A stretch of DNA of 47,590 nt from NCBI GenBank assembly GCA_049965815.1, contig JBMFVV010000010.1:1-47590 (forward strand), read 5' to 3'. This DNA comes from GCA-001856825 sp049965815 (GTDB lineage: Archaea > Thermoplasmatota > Thermoplasmata > Thermoplasmatales > GCA-001856825). The stretch's first letter is position 1. The number at the start of each line of letters is the position of its first letter. The notes beneath the pieces are model-generated. The model had not been told where the DNA came from and ran no database searches. It saw only the letters and a list, made by a program, of their open reading frames with translations. The translations under genes and the position numbers were made by a program. Positions 26,548 to 35,199 of the stretch are shown here, in pieces.

Positions 26548-26925
26548 TTGGATAATTTTGATATAAATGACATAGACAGGTTCAGGAACTGCTCACTTAT
26601 CAGAGAGGACAGAATCCTTGGTAATGCACATCTAAATGTGGCAATCAGGTATGTTAAGGAGAACTTTGAAACGGGAAGGTCAATCAGCAAATCTATTTGG
26701 AATGAGATCCTGCTCTATCTTTCTCTTCAGAGGCAAGTTCATAAAGCGTTTGAGATCGTGGGGGTTAAAGACTATTCAGGTCCGATAATCAAGGTAGAAA
26801 ACTCTAGTGGAAGAGAGAGCCTCCCTGTAATAGAGGCAACAGAAGCAAAGAAAAGATACTGGAACGTAAGGTCAGTGGAAGAACTCCTGGAAAGAATGGC
26901 GTTATTTCACATAGAAAATTACTGA
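26548..26925 (+). CDS. Cgi121-like KEOPS subunit
   Basis: The product is 125 residues. The pattern HLNVAIRYVKENFETGRSIS followed by IWNEILLYLSLQRQVHKAFE matches the archaeal Cgi121/TPRKB family, where an NEILLYLSGxRQ motif is characteristic (here LSLQRQ). Cgi121 binds Bud32 and recruits tRNA in the KEOPS complex that makes t6A37. The start is taken at TTG 26548, 16 bp after the lonB stop, with no in-frame ATG in the first part. The gene is probably read with lonB. No other KEOPS gene is in the window. Confidence 0.75.
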   Translation: MDNFDINDIDRFRNCSLIREDRILGNAHLNVAIRYVKENFETGRSISKSIWNEILLYLSLQRQVHKAFEIVGVKDYSGPIIKVENSSGRESLPVIEATEAKKRYWNVRSVEELLERMALFHIENY

Positions 26926-27003
26926 GCCGTTTACTAATCGCCGTGCAATTCCACATGTTTTTATAGCTTTTCAACATACCTTTCCCACTACGCAGGAATC
27001 TAA

Positions 27004-30000
27004 ATGATAATAAGAGGTAATAATGAGTACAACCTGGAGCAATACCTCGACCCTCTGGTCTCGGAATGGTTCAGATCCAAATACAGTGATGCTACTACAG
27101 CCCAGAAAATAGGGATACCTCTTATCCACCAGAGAAAGAACGTATTAATTTCATCTCCTACCGGAACTGGAAAAACACTCTCCGGATTCCTCGTTACAAT
27201 CAATGAACTATTTCTTCTCGCTAAACAAAACAAGCTAGAGGACAAGATCTATTGCGTATATGTTTCGCCACTGAAGGCACTTGCTAACGATATACATAGA
27301 AATCTCGAAGTCCCACTGGAGGAGATAAGAGAACTGGCAGAAAATAAGGGGATACACATCCCAAAAATTAGGGTTGGCGTCAGGTCTGGAGACACAAGCC
27401 AGTACGTTAGGCAGAAGATGAACAAGACGCCACCGCACATCTTTATTACTACCCCCGAATCGTTAGCACTTGCGCTCTTTTCACCTAAATTTAAGGAGAA
27501 ATTCCGCGGCGTTGAATTCCTCATTGTGGATGAAATCCACGATCTTGCTTCAAACAAGAGAGGGGAGCTGCTAAGTCTCATCATAGAATTTCTTCAGTAT
27601 AGTGCAGGCAATGTCACCAGAATTGGTCTATCAGCCACTACCGAACCGATAGACGAACTTGCAAAATTCCTTGTAGGTAACGTTGAGAAGGTGGACATAC
27701 ATATCGTAGAAGCCGAATCAAACAAGAATCTTGATATGAGAGTTGTATGTCCGGTATCGGATCTATTCTCTGCACCGCAGGAACAGATAAACGAGAGGAC
27801 TTACGACATCATAGAATCGATGGTAAAAGAGCATACTACTACACTTGTATTCACGAACACCAGAAGTGGTGCCGAAAGGGTATCTTCAAAACTTATTGAA
27901 AGAGGTATATTGGATCTAGAAGCCCACCATTCGAGTCTTTCAAAGGAATCGAGATTCAATGTCGAAGAGAGGCTGAAGAAGGGTGAACTCAAGTGTGCCG
28001 TCTCCTCTACTTCTCTAGAGTTGGGCATTGATATTGGGAGTATAGACCTTGTAGTGCAGGTTGGATCGCCAAAGGGAATTGCCAAGGGGCTCCAGAGGGT
28101 CGGCAGATCTGGTCATTCAGTTTTTGCGACTGCAAAGGGAAGAATAATTCCTATGGACATAGATGATCTTGTTGAGTCCCTTGTACTTGTCAAGGAAGCA
28201 AAAGCAAAAAAACTGGACAGGATTAACATACCCAAGAACTCCCTGGACGTTCTAAGTCAGTTCATCGTAGGCATATCACTGGAAAAGAAATGGAATGAAG
28301 CTGAGGCTCTGGACATAATAAGGAGAACGTACTGCTATGGGAACATACCAGAGAGCGATTTCATAAACGTCATCAATTATCTTTCAGGAGGGTTCGAGGA
28401 AGGGAACGTTTATTCAAAGATTTGGTGGGATAGGAAAGAGCACACCTTCGGTAGGAAGAAGAGTACAAGGTTGATCTACTTCACCAACGCCGGTACGATA
28501 CCCGAGGAAGCAGACTATGATGCCTTCTCAGTCGACAACAGACACCTAGGCTCGCTCTCAGAGAAATTCGTTGAGAAGCTCCACAGGGGAGATATCTTTG
28601 TCCTCGGTGCAAGAACATACGAATTTCTCAGGATGAGGGGAAACAAGGTGTTCATCAAGGATGCCTCAGGAAGGAAACCAACAGTTCCATCTTGGGTTGG
28701 AGAGATGCTTCCGAGAACATTCGATCTTTCAATTGAGATAGGGAAATTCAGGAAGGAGCTTGAAACGAGAGTGAAGGATGGAACCGCAGAAGAGTTTCTG
28801 AGGGCAGAGTACGGTGCTGACGAGAACAGTGTCAGAAGCATAATGTCATATGTAACCAACCAGATTGACTACGGCGTACCAACAAACAAAAAGTTCCTCA
28901 TTGAGGGGTATATTGACAAGGCAAACCAATTTTCAGTAATATTTCATTTCGCATTAGGAAGAAGGGTGAACGACGCATTAAGCAGGATCATAGCGTTCCA
29001 TATCTCAAGGGATTTTTCTGTCAACTCCAGGATTTCACTAACGGATGACGGCTTCATGCTCACTTTTAACAGAAAGGTAGACGTCTCTAGGATAGGTGAA
29101 CTATTGAAAACCATAACCATTGGCAGTTCACTCAGAAATGCTGTTAAGTCTACAGAACTCTTCAAGCAGAGATTCAGACACTGTGCTACTCGTTCCTTCA
29201 TGGTATTAAGGCGGTACAGAGGGAGGGAGGTATCTGTTGCGAGACAACAGCTCAGGAGCGAGCGGGTGCTGAACATACTATTCTCAATGGAAAATTTCCC
29301 AATAATAGAAGAGACGTTCAGGGAAATCGAGAGCATCGTGATGGACACGGAGAATTCAGAAAAGATTCTGCAGTCCATCAGGGACGGAGAAATTGAGATA
29401 ATATCAAGGGACTACACTCGATATCCCAGTCCATTTGGATTCGGTATAATCTCCACAGGCATCACCGATGTTGTTCTGATGGAAGACAAGAGCGCCATCA
29501 TAAAGGAGCTTCAGGAAGCTTTGCTCACAAAAATGGGCCTGGAAGGCAGTTCCGAGGTTGATATAGAGTCCCTTATGAACTATCAGGAGTCTAAACAGCT
29601 TTTAGATTCTGAGGGGGGCATCATAGAGTTCTTGCGCAAGGCCGGTTTTGCAGATCTTTATTCTTCCGTGTCTTTTTCTCCGTTTAAGAAGACAGATAAT
29701 CCTGAGGAGTACCTGGATAGGCTTTCCGAACATTTAGGCAGCGGTGAGATCGTCCCGGTGTTCACCGGTAAAACAACATATGCGCTAAGGGAGAATGTAC
29801 CTTATCTGGCCGCAGTCTTCATGCAGGAGAATGATAAGAACGTCAATTTCGAGGATGGAGAAAGCACAAACACCATATCAAAGAACAACTCCCTCGATCC
29901 TGAATCGACACTGATAATCCTGAGGAAGATGGAGAGAGCTTACAGTGCTTATTTCCTGCGCCATGGAAACAGGGTTAAGTGGTACCATAGAAATGTGGAA

Positions 30001-32100
30001 AAGGCTGAGAGAATTGAGTCAATAACCAAAGTTGTTCAGTGGCTCCTTTGGCAGAACGGCCCGCTCACGTTCAACGAAATAGTTGACAGGATAGGGCAGA
30101 TGAACGAGCTTGAAGAAGTGATAGAGGATCTTACAACAAGAAAGGTCATTGTCTCAGGAAGGTTTTTCCCTAAGCGGGAAAAACAGTATATACTTTCAGA
30201 GGACCTGAAAAAATTGAAATCTACTGACGAGATAGAGATAGGCAAAATTAGACTGAACAGGGCACTCCAGAAGCTTGGTGAAAATTATTTTGACGATTAC
30301 CTTCTAGTAAACGACTCTAATTCTATCCTCATCAGAGGCTATCCAGAATCACAGATGAATTCAAAGGGAATCGTATTTGGTCATTTTGCAGGCCAGATCA
30401 ACGGATACTTTGACGAGAAATACCTCCCACAGCTTATCTCCCTAAACAGGGTTGAAGATTTAGGCAAGGAAGAAAAAGTGATAATGGATCTTATCAAGAA
30501 GGGCAAGTATGGATTGCAGGACATTGAGGAAAAGACACTTGAGAAATTGATTAGAAATAACTATGTCGTCGCGAAGCAGGGCAGGCCCATTAAAGTAAGC
30601 GTGGACCCAGTCGAACCCGTTGATCTGCTCGAGAGGTTTGTTTCCACTTACGGTCCTATCAGTATAGAAGAAGTTGTACAGATCTTTGGCGGACTGGTCA
30701 GGAAATACATCGGGAAGCTTAACGTCAAGAAGATGGTGAGTGGCCATTCCACCTACCTCTATTCGGACGTCACTCTTACAAAACAGAAGGCGGTTATCAG
30801 TACGAGGGACCCACTCTTCCTGGTGAACAGGGAGAGGATCGAGGGGGAGACTGGCGAAGGAATGACATATTTCCTCCTGGAGGATGGTGCTGTGAGACTT
30901 GGTATCGAAACAGCAACCGAAAATGGTATTCTCGAAATATTTGATATAAATGGAGATTATTCAAGCAACTTTGACCAGGTAATGGAAGTTGTCAAAGAAA
31001 TATCAAAGATGGAGCATTTTGACTCGCTTGTTATCAGGAAGATCACGTTCCCAGTCCCTAACAGGGAAAGATTGCAACAGCTGGGTTATTCCATGATAAG
31101 GAACTTCATGGTCAACGGAACTACCGTAGATGACCTGTCAATGGAAGAGGAAGAGATGATAAGATACCTGGTCGGGAAGCACCATCTCTCAAACGGTAAC
31201 AAGCATTCTGATCCCGTAGTGGCACTTGATTCAATACTTGGCTACAAGGGTAATTTCGAGTTGATGATGAAGAGTCAACGGAGTATAGATCTAGATAAGC
31301 TTGTGATGAGTAATTTAGCTGTCCAGGGCTACCTTTTAGACGGAACGCAGGGCTACCTAAGCAAGGGAAATGTTTCACTCTTGGCATCAGTGAAATATGA
31401 TTCTCTGAGTGACAACGCAAAGAAGCTCTATGAGATACTGAAGAAGATGCCGGCCCTATCTAGGGAGATGATAGTCGAACATTCGTGCTTCACGATAAAT
31501 CAGACGCTAAACTACCTGAACGAGATGCTGAAGAAGTGTATAATTTACAAGGACAACAAGGGGAGGATTCAACTAACCCAGTTCTCCGATAGCAGTGAGG
31601 AAGCTATGGATCACATTACAAGGGAAATGGGCATATTCAACGGGAGAATCCTCTCTGCAATATTTGGGCATTCTGTAGATGGCAATTTCATATCAAGCTA
31701 TCTTTCTAGAGGTATGGAAGCTGGAAAGTTCCGCAGAATACTCCCTCTTAAGTCGAGAGATGAACTTATGTACTGCTGGAGAGACGAAAATTTCCTGCCA
31801 GAGGCAAGTAACGAAGACGTAGTTCTTCTACCAAGGACACTCTCAATGGAACACATTTCATTGATACTTGGATGGAAACCGCAGGGGAAAATGGTCCTAC
31901 TCAGGGATGGCTATGACCCCATATTCTTCAAAGGTAAGCGATCCGGAAACAAGCTATCTATTACCACAGAACTCAGGGACGAGACTAAGAAAAGGATATC
32001 AAAGTATCTTCAGTCCATAAACATAAAACTCGAAAGGCAGGAAAGTGACGAGGTTACCGAGAAATGGTACGAACAGATGATACCTAAGAAGTACAAGTGA
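27004..32100 (+). CDS. lhr: Lhr-type superfamily 2 helicase, long form
   Basis: The product is 1698 residues. The helicase core has Q-like TTAQKIGIP, motif I SPTGTGKT at 51-58, motif II DEIH at 176-179, motif III LSATTEP, and motif VI LQRVGRSGH near 365. The winged-helix and Lhr-specific domain 4 follow to about residue 870. Archaeal Lhr proteins usually end there (850-950 residues). Here another 800 residues continue with several winged-helix-like segments and a C-terminal part ending LILGWKPQGKMVLLRDGYD. This layout recalls bacterial long Lhr, whose C-terminal half is AlkZ-like and carries DNA glycosylase activity. The role is probably DNA repair or replication-fork restart. It converges on purE with no gap. 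Confidence 0.92.
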   Translation: MIIRGNNEYNLEQYLDPLVSEWFRSKYSDATTAQKIGIPLIHQRKNVLISSPTGTGKTLSGFLVTINELFLLAKQNKLEDKIYCVYVSPLKALANDIHRNLEVPLEEIRELAENKGIHIPKIRVGVRSGDTSQYVRQKMNKTPPHIFITTPESLALALFSPKFKEKFRGVEFLIVDEIHDLASNKRGELLSLIIEFLQYSAGNVTRIGLSATTEPIDELAKFLVGNVEKVDIHIVEAESNKNLDMRVVCPVSDLFSAPQEQINERTYDIIESMVKEHTTTLVFTNTRSGAERVSSKLIERGILDLEAHHSSLSKESRFNVEERLKKGELKCAVSSTSLELGIDIGSIDLVVQVGSPKGIAKGLQRVGRSGHSVFATAKGRIIPMDIDDLVESLVLVKEAKAKKLDRINIPKNSLDVLSQFIVGISLEKKWNEAEALDIIRRTYCYGNIPESDFINVINYLSGGFEEGNVYSKIWWDRKEHTFGRKKSTRLIYFTNAGTIPEEADYDAFSVDNRHLGSLSEKFVEKLHRGDIFVLGARTYEFLRMRGNKVFIKDASGRKPTVPSWVGEMLPRTFDLSIEIGKFRKELETRVKDGTAEEFLRAEYGADENSVRSIMSYVTNQIDYGVPTNKKFLIEGYIDKANQFSVIFHFALGRRVNDALSRIIAFHISRDFSVNSRISLTDDGFMLTFNRKVDVSRIGELLKTITIGSSLRNAVKSTELFKQRFRHCATRSFMVLRRYRGREVSVARQQLRSERVLNILFSMENFPIIEETFREIESIVMDTENSEKILQSIRDGEIEIISRDYTRYPSPFGFGIISTGITDVVLMEDKSAIIKELQEALLTKMGLEGSSEVDIESLMNYQESKQLLDSEGGIIEFLRKAGFADLYSSVSFSPFKKTDNPEEYLDRLSEHLGSGEIVPVFTGKTTYALRENVPYLAAVFMQENDKNVNFEDGESTNTISKNNSLDPESTLIILRKMERAYSAYFLRHGNRVKWYHRNVEKAERIESITKVVQWLLWQNGPLTFNEIVDRIGQMNELEEVIEDLTTRKVIVSGRFFPKREKQYILSEDLKKLKSTDEIEIGKIRLNRALQKLGENYFDDYLLVNDSNSILIRGYPESQMNSKGIVFGHFAGQINGYFDEKYLPQLISLNRVEDLGKEEKVIMDLIKKGKYGLQDIEEKTLEKLIRNNYVVAKQGRPIKVSVDPVEPVDLLERFVSTYGPISIEEVVQIFGGLVRKYIGKLNVKKMVSGHSTYLYSDVTLTKQKAVISTRDPLFLVNRERIEGETGEGMTYFLLEDGAVRLGIETATENGILEIFDINGDYSSNFDQVMEVVKEISKMEHFDSLVIRKITFPVPNRERLQQLGYSMIRNFMVNGTTVDDLSMEEEEMIRYLVGKHHLSNGNKHSDPVVALDSILGYKGNFELMMKSQRSIDLDKLVMSNLAVQGYLLDGTQGYLSKGNVSLLASVKYDSLSDNAKKLYEILKKMPALSREMIVEHSCFTINQTLNYLNEMLKKCIIYKDNKGRIQLTQFSDSSEEAMDHITREMGIFNGRILSAIFGHSVDGNFISSYLSRGMEAGKFRRILPLKSRDELMYCWRDENFLPEASNEDVVLLPRTLSMEHISLILGWKPQGKMVLLRDGYDPIFFKGKRSGNKLSITTELRDETKKRISKYLQSINIKLERQESDEVTEKWYEQMIPKKYK

Positions 32101-32577
32101 TCAAAGAACAAGCTGCTTTTCAGCAGCTTCCTTCTTCTGTTTCTTTATAAATTCGTTAAGTTTCTTTGAAATTTCATCGTCATATCTGGCCAGTATCCTT
32201 ATTGCAAGTAAGGCTGCATTCCTGGAACCGTTTATGCCAACAGTAGCCACAGGTACTCCAGGTGGCATCTGGACTATGCTCAGTAGGGAATCTAAACCAT
32301 TCAGTGACTTGCCCATGATAGGAACGCCTATTACAGGTAAATCCGTTAAGGCTGCAATCATCCCAGGAAGAGCAGCAGCGCCGCCAGCTCCAGCAATGAT
32401 AACGTCTGTTCCAAGCTTCTTGAGGCTTGAACAGTATTCTACTAGTCTCTCTGGTGATCTGTGGGCTGAGTAAACACCATAGTCTACTGAGATGCCAAAG
32501 TCTTTGAGAGTAGTTATTGCATCTTTCATCACTTCCAAATCACTTGTGCTCCCCATGACAACAGAGACCTTCCTCAT
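32101..32577 (-). CDS. purE: PurE, N5-carboxyaminoimidazole ribonucleotide mutase / AIR carboxylase
   Basis: The product is 158 residues with the PurE signatures VVMGSTSDLEVMKDA, the SAHRSPE active-site loop around His43, and IAGAGGAAALPGMIAALTDLP. It carries out the carboxylation step of purine synthesis that gives 4-carboxy-AIR. No purK is nearby, so class I versus class II cannot be decided from context. Its stop codon is immediately next to that of lhr on the other strand. Confidence 0.95.
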   Translation of the reverse strand: MRKVSVVMGSTSDLEVMKDAITTLKDFGISVDYGVYSAHRSPERLVEYCSSLKKLGTDVIIAGAGGAAALPGMIAALTDLPVIGVPIMGKSLNGLDSLLSIVQMPPGVPVATVGINGSRNAALLAIRILARYDDEISKKLNEFIKKQKKEAAEKQLVL

Positions 32578-32684
32578 GCTATTCTTATTGAGAAGAATTA
32601 TTCGGATAAATAACTAATGTGCCAAACTCTTAGACAAAGTACAAAAGACAAAAAATATGAATACGTAGTTTAGATTTTTGCAGG

Positions 32685-32981
32685 ATGGTAACAAAGGAAG
32701 AGGTACTGGAAGCACTCAAAACTGTCAGCGATCCAGAAATAGGCGTTGATATCGTTAATCTGGGTCTGATTTATAATCTGGACATAGATAATGATAAAGT
32801 AAACATCAGAATGACGATGACTGCCCCAAGTTGTCCCGTAACTGATTGGATACTTGTGGAGGCGCAGAAAAGAGTTGAGGAACTTCCTGGAGTCAAGGAG
32901 TGCGATATAGAACTAGTCTGGGAACCGCAATGGAATCTCGATATGATTTCTGACGAAGCAAGAAGGATGTTGAATATGTAG
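32685..32981 (+). CDS. MIP18/PaaD-family (DUF59) Fe-S assembly protein
   Basis: The product is 98 residues. It starts with the family pattern LEALKTVSDPEIGVDIVNLG, contains IRMTMTAPSCPVTDWI with the single conserved Cys, and ends with VWEPQWNLDMISDEARRM. Members such as SufT and MIP18 take part in iron-sulfur cluster maturation. It stands alone between divergently and convergently placed genes. Start ATG 32685. Confidence 0.9.
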   Translation: MVTKEEVLEALKTVSDPEIGVDIVNLGLIYNLDIDNDKVNIRMTMTAPSCPVTDWILVEAQKRVEELPGVKECDIELVWEPQWNLDMISDEARRMLNM

Positions 32982-33043
32982 AAATCAGCATCGTCACTTA
33001 TTATCTAATCATTACATTTTCTGCGAAAAATGAAAGAATGAGA

Positions 33044-33066
33044 GGAATGGCAAGAACTACCATTCC
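33044..33066. repeat. Inverted repeat between convergent genes
   Basis: GGAATGG (33044-33050) and CCATTCC (33060-33066) form a perfect 7-bp stem with a 9-base loop. It lies between the ends of the MIP18-like gene and dnaG, 22 bp before the dnaG stop. It could protect 3' ends or limit read-through, but no U-rich tract follows on either strand, so a terminator is not claimed. Confidence 0.4.
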
Positions 33067-33087
33067 GCCCACTTCAGGGAAAATAAC

Positions 33088-34353
33088 TCAGTTGTGCCCG
33101 AACTCTTTTGTTATGACCTTTACGTCCGCGGGCCTTTTAGCAATGTGCCCAAGTTTAATTCCGTATATCTCCCTTATCCCGTTTGTATACGCAGTATCAA
33201 GTAACCTCTGAGACACTATTCCGCCTGTAACAATCTTGGTGTACTTTTTCTCTACGGAATCGAATTTCTCTATGACCTCGTTCAGTGGAAGCTTGCCTAT
33301 AAGGGTCCAGGAGTCATCGTAAAATCTGACTTCCTTGTCCTGAGATGCATCATCCAGTATCTTCATATATGCCTTTATTCCTTGTGTTTTCTGTCCTGCT
33401 TCAGCTGTTGGAACTGAGTTATTTGACTTCGCTTCACCGTTGGCGGCAACCTGTGCAGGCGCTTCCTCCTTTTTCCTTGGAGCGGATTCATTCTTCGTGT
33501 TCAACGTTTTCAGTTCTTCCTGCATTCCGTGCGATGCAAGATACTGATCGAGTGGCATTTTGTCTCTCAAGGCCTTTACGACCTGTTTGTACGTAAGCTC
33601 TTCCACCTCAAAACCGCTCGGTGCCCTTGCAACAAAGTCAAGGTCTGCAACCTGGAGCAGCTCCTTCAGTATGAGGTCACCTCCTCTGTCTCCATCTAGG
33701 AAAGCAGTCGATGTCTTTTGTCTCGTAAGGTCAGAAATTGTCTTGGAGATATTCGTTCCCTCTACAGCTATCGTGTTCTTGATCCCAAATTTAAGCAGGT
33801 TAAGCACATCATTTCTTCCTTCGACAACGATAATAGACTCACTAGAATTAAGGTTAGGCCCGCCTGGAAGTTTGTCAGGCCCGTAAGCAGCTATCTCTGA
33901 ATTCTCAACCTTACTCCTGACTGTTTGAACCAGGTCTTCACCAAGATTCTTATTATTCAGCAACATTTTTTCAAGTATTTCTTTTGCTCTTTCGATGACC
34001 TTTTCCCTCTTAGCGACTCTTACATCCTCGACGCTCAAAACCTCTACCTTTGCCTTGCAGGGTCCAATCCTGTCTATTGTTTCAAGGCTGGCAGCAACTA
34101 TGCTCGTCTCTACCTGGTCAACTCCTGATGGTATATACACAGTCCCTTCGGACTTTCCGTTTTTCGATTCAATGTCTACTTCTATTCTACCAATTTTTCC
34201 CGATTTTTGCAAATCTCTTAAATCTAATTCGTCACCCAGCAAGCCCTCCGTCTGGCCAAAAATAGCACCCACCACATCGGGTTTTTCCACGATCCCGTCG
34301 GTGACTATCTTTACCTTCATGAGATACTTGGTGATATTTGGATCTATATTCAT
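33088..34353 (-). CDS. dnaG: Archaeal DnaG-type primase
   Basis: The product is 421 residues. The Toprim domain is clear: Glu178 in VVEGRND, then Asp220 and Asp222 in FLDGDRGGD. It lacks the bacterial zinc-finger and helicase-binding domains, as all archaeal DnaG do. A low-complexity linker rich in Glu, Ala and Asn (about 285-325) leads to a C-terminal domain of about 100 residues. Archaeal DnaG is known both as a primase and as a cap protein of the exosome. A perfect GAGGTGAT lies 6 bases before the ATG at 34353. It is divergent from the proteasome beta gene. Confidence 0.95.
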   Translation of the reverse strand: MNIDPNITKYLMKVKIVTDGIVEKPDVVGAIFGQTEGLLGDELDLRDLQKSGKIGRIEVDIESKNGKSEGTVYIPSGVDQVETSIVAASLETIDRIGPCKAKVEVLSVEDVRVAKREKVIERAKEILEKMLLNNKNLGEDLVQTVRSKVENSEIAAYGPDKLPGGPNLNSSESIIVVEGRNDVLNLLKFGIKNTIAVEGTNISKTISDLTRQKTSTAFLDGDRGGDLILKELLQVADLDFVARAPSGFEVEELTYKQVVKALRDKMPLDQYLASHGMQEELKTLNTKNESAPRKKEEAPAQVAANGEAKSNNSVPTAEAGQKTQGIKAYMKILDDASQDKEVRFYDDSWTLIGKLPLNEVIEKFDSVEKKYTKIVTGGIVSQRLLDTAYTNGIREIYGIKLGHIAKRPADVKVITKEFGHN

Positions 34354-34532
34354 TTTTTATCACCTCTAGTTTACTGTGAAAGTAATATTTATAAACCCTC
34401 ACGCTCGGATTAATAAAGAGTGAAATATAATGTTATCGTATACAAATTCTCGACCAAAACTAATGATTTTTGAAACGAAGCAATTAAATAAAGCGTATGC
34501 ATAGTCGAGTAAGTTTTGTAAAGGTGCTAATT

Positions 34533-35156
34533 ATGGAAGAGCTTAAAACTGGAACTACAACACTTGCGATGGTTGTAAAGGGAGGAATAGTTATCGCTGC
34601 CGATCACAGGGTTACCGCGGGTTATATGGTGGCTCACAAAGTTGGTAAGAAGGTATACAAGGTAGATGATTTCATAGGAATGACCACTGCTGGACTAGTG
34701 GGCGACCTACAGACTCTGGTACGATACCTTAAGGCAGAAGCTGAACTCTATAAGTACAAAAAGGGCACAAGAATAACGGTAGCAGGCCTTTCAACTCTGC
34801 TAGCCAATATGCTAAATCAGACAAAATTTGCTCCATTCTACGTTCAAATAATAATTGCAGGGTATGACTCATCACCTCATGTATTCTCCATCGACGAAGC
34901 AGGTGGATCTGTTGAGGATAAGTATGTTAGCACGGGTTCTGGGTCTCCGTTCGTTTACGGTGTCCTAGAGGACGGGTATGAAGATAACATGACTAAAGAT
35001 GAAGGCATAGACCTCGCAATTAGGGCTATTTCTACTTCCTTGCAGAGAGATGCTGCAACAGGGAATGGGTTTGATATCGTGACAATAACTCCTGAGGAAG
35101 GATATAAAGAACTTACCGAGGAGGATGTTCAAAAGAGAGTGAAGAAACTTAAATAG
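34533..35156 (+). CDS. psmB: 20S proteasome beta subunit
   Basis: With the ATG at 34533, preceded by AGGTG, the product is 207 residues with a very short propeptide MEELKTG. Cleavage exposes Thr1 of TTTLAM. The other catalytic residues are in place in mature numbering: Asp17 (AADHR) and Lys33 (VGKKVYKV). GSGSPFVYGVLE and the RDAATGNGFDI segment complete the active centre. It closely resembles the Thermoplasma beta subunit. A frame reaching ATG 34497 adds 12 residues but this start has no binding site. It forms the proteolytic rings of the 20S core. The RNase gene aCPSF1 follows 43 bp later. Confidence 0.97.
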   Translation: MEELKTGTTTLAMVVKGGIVIAADHRVTAGYMVAHKVGKKVYKVDDFIGMTTAGLVGDLQTLVRYLKAEAELYKYKKGTRITVAGLSTLLANMLNQTKFAPFYVQIIIAGYDSSPHVFSIDEAGGSVEDKYVSTGSGSPFVYGVLEDGYEDNMTKDEGIDLAIRAISTSLQRDAATGNGFDIVTITPEEGYKELTEEDVQKRVKKLK

Positions 35157-35199
35157 TCGTTAATTTTATTATTTTTTGTTTTTGAAGAAGGAATTTTTA

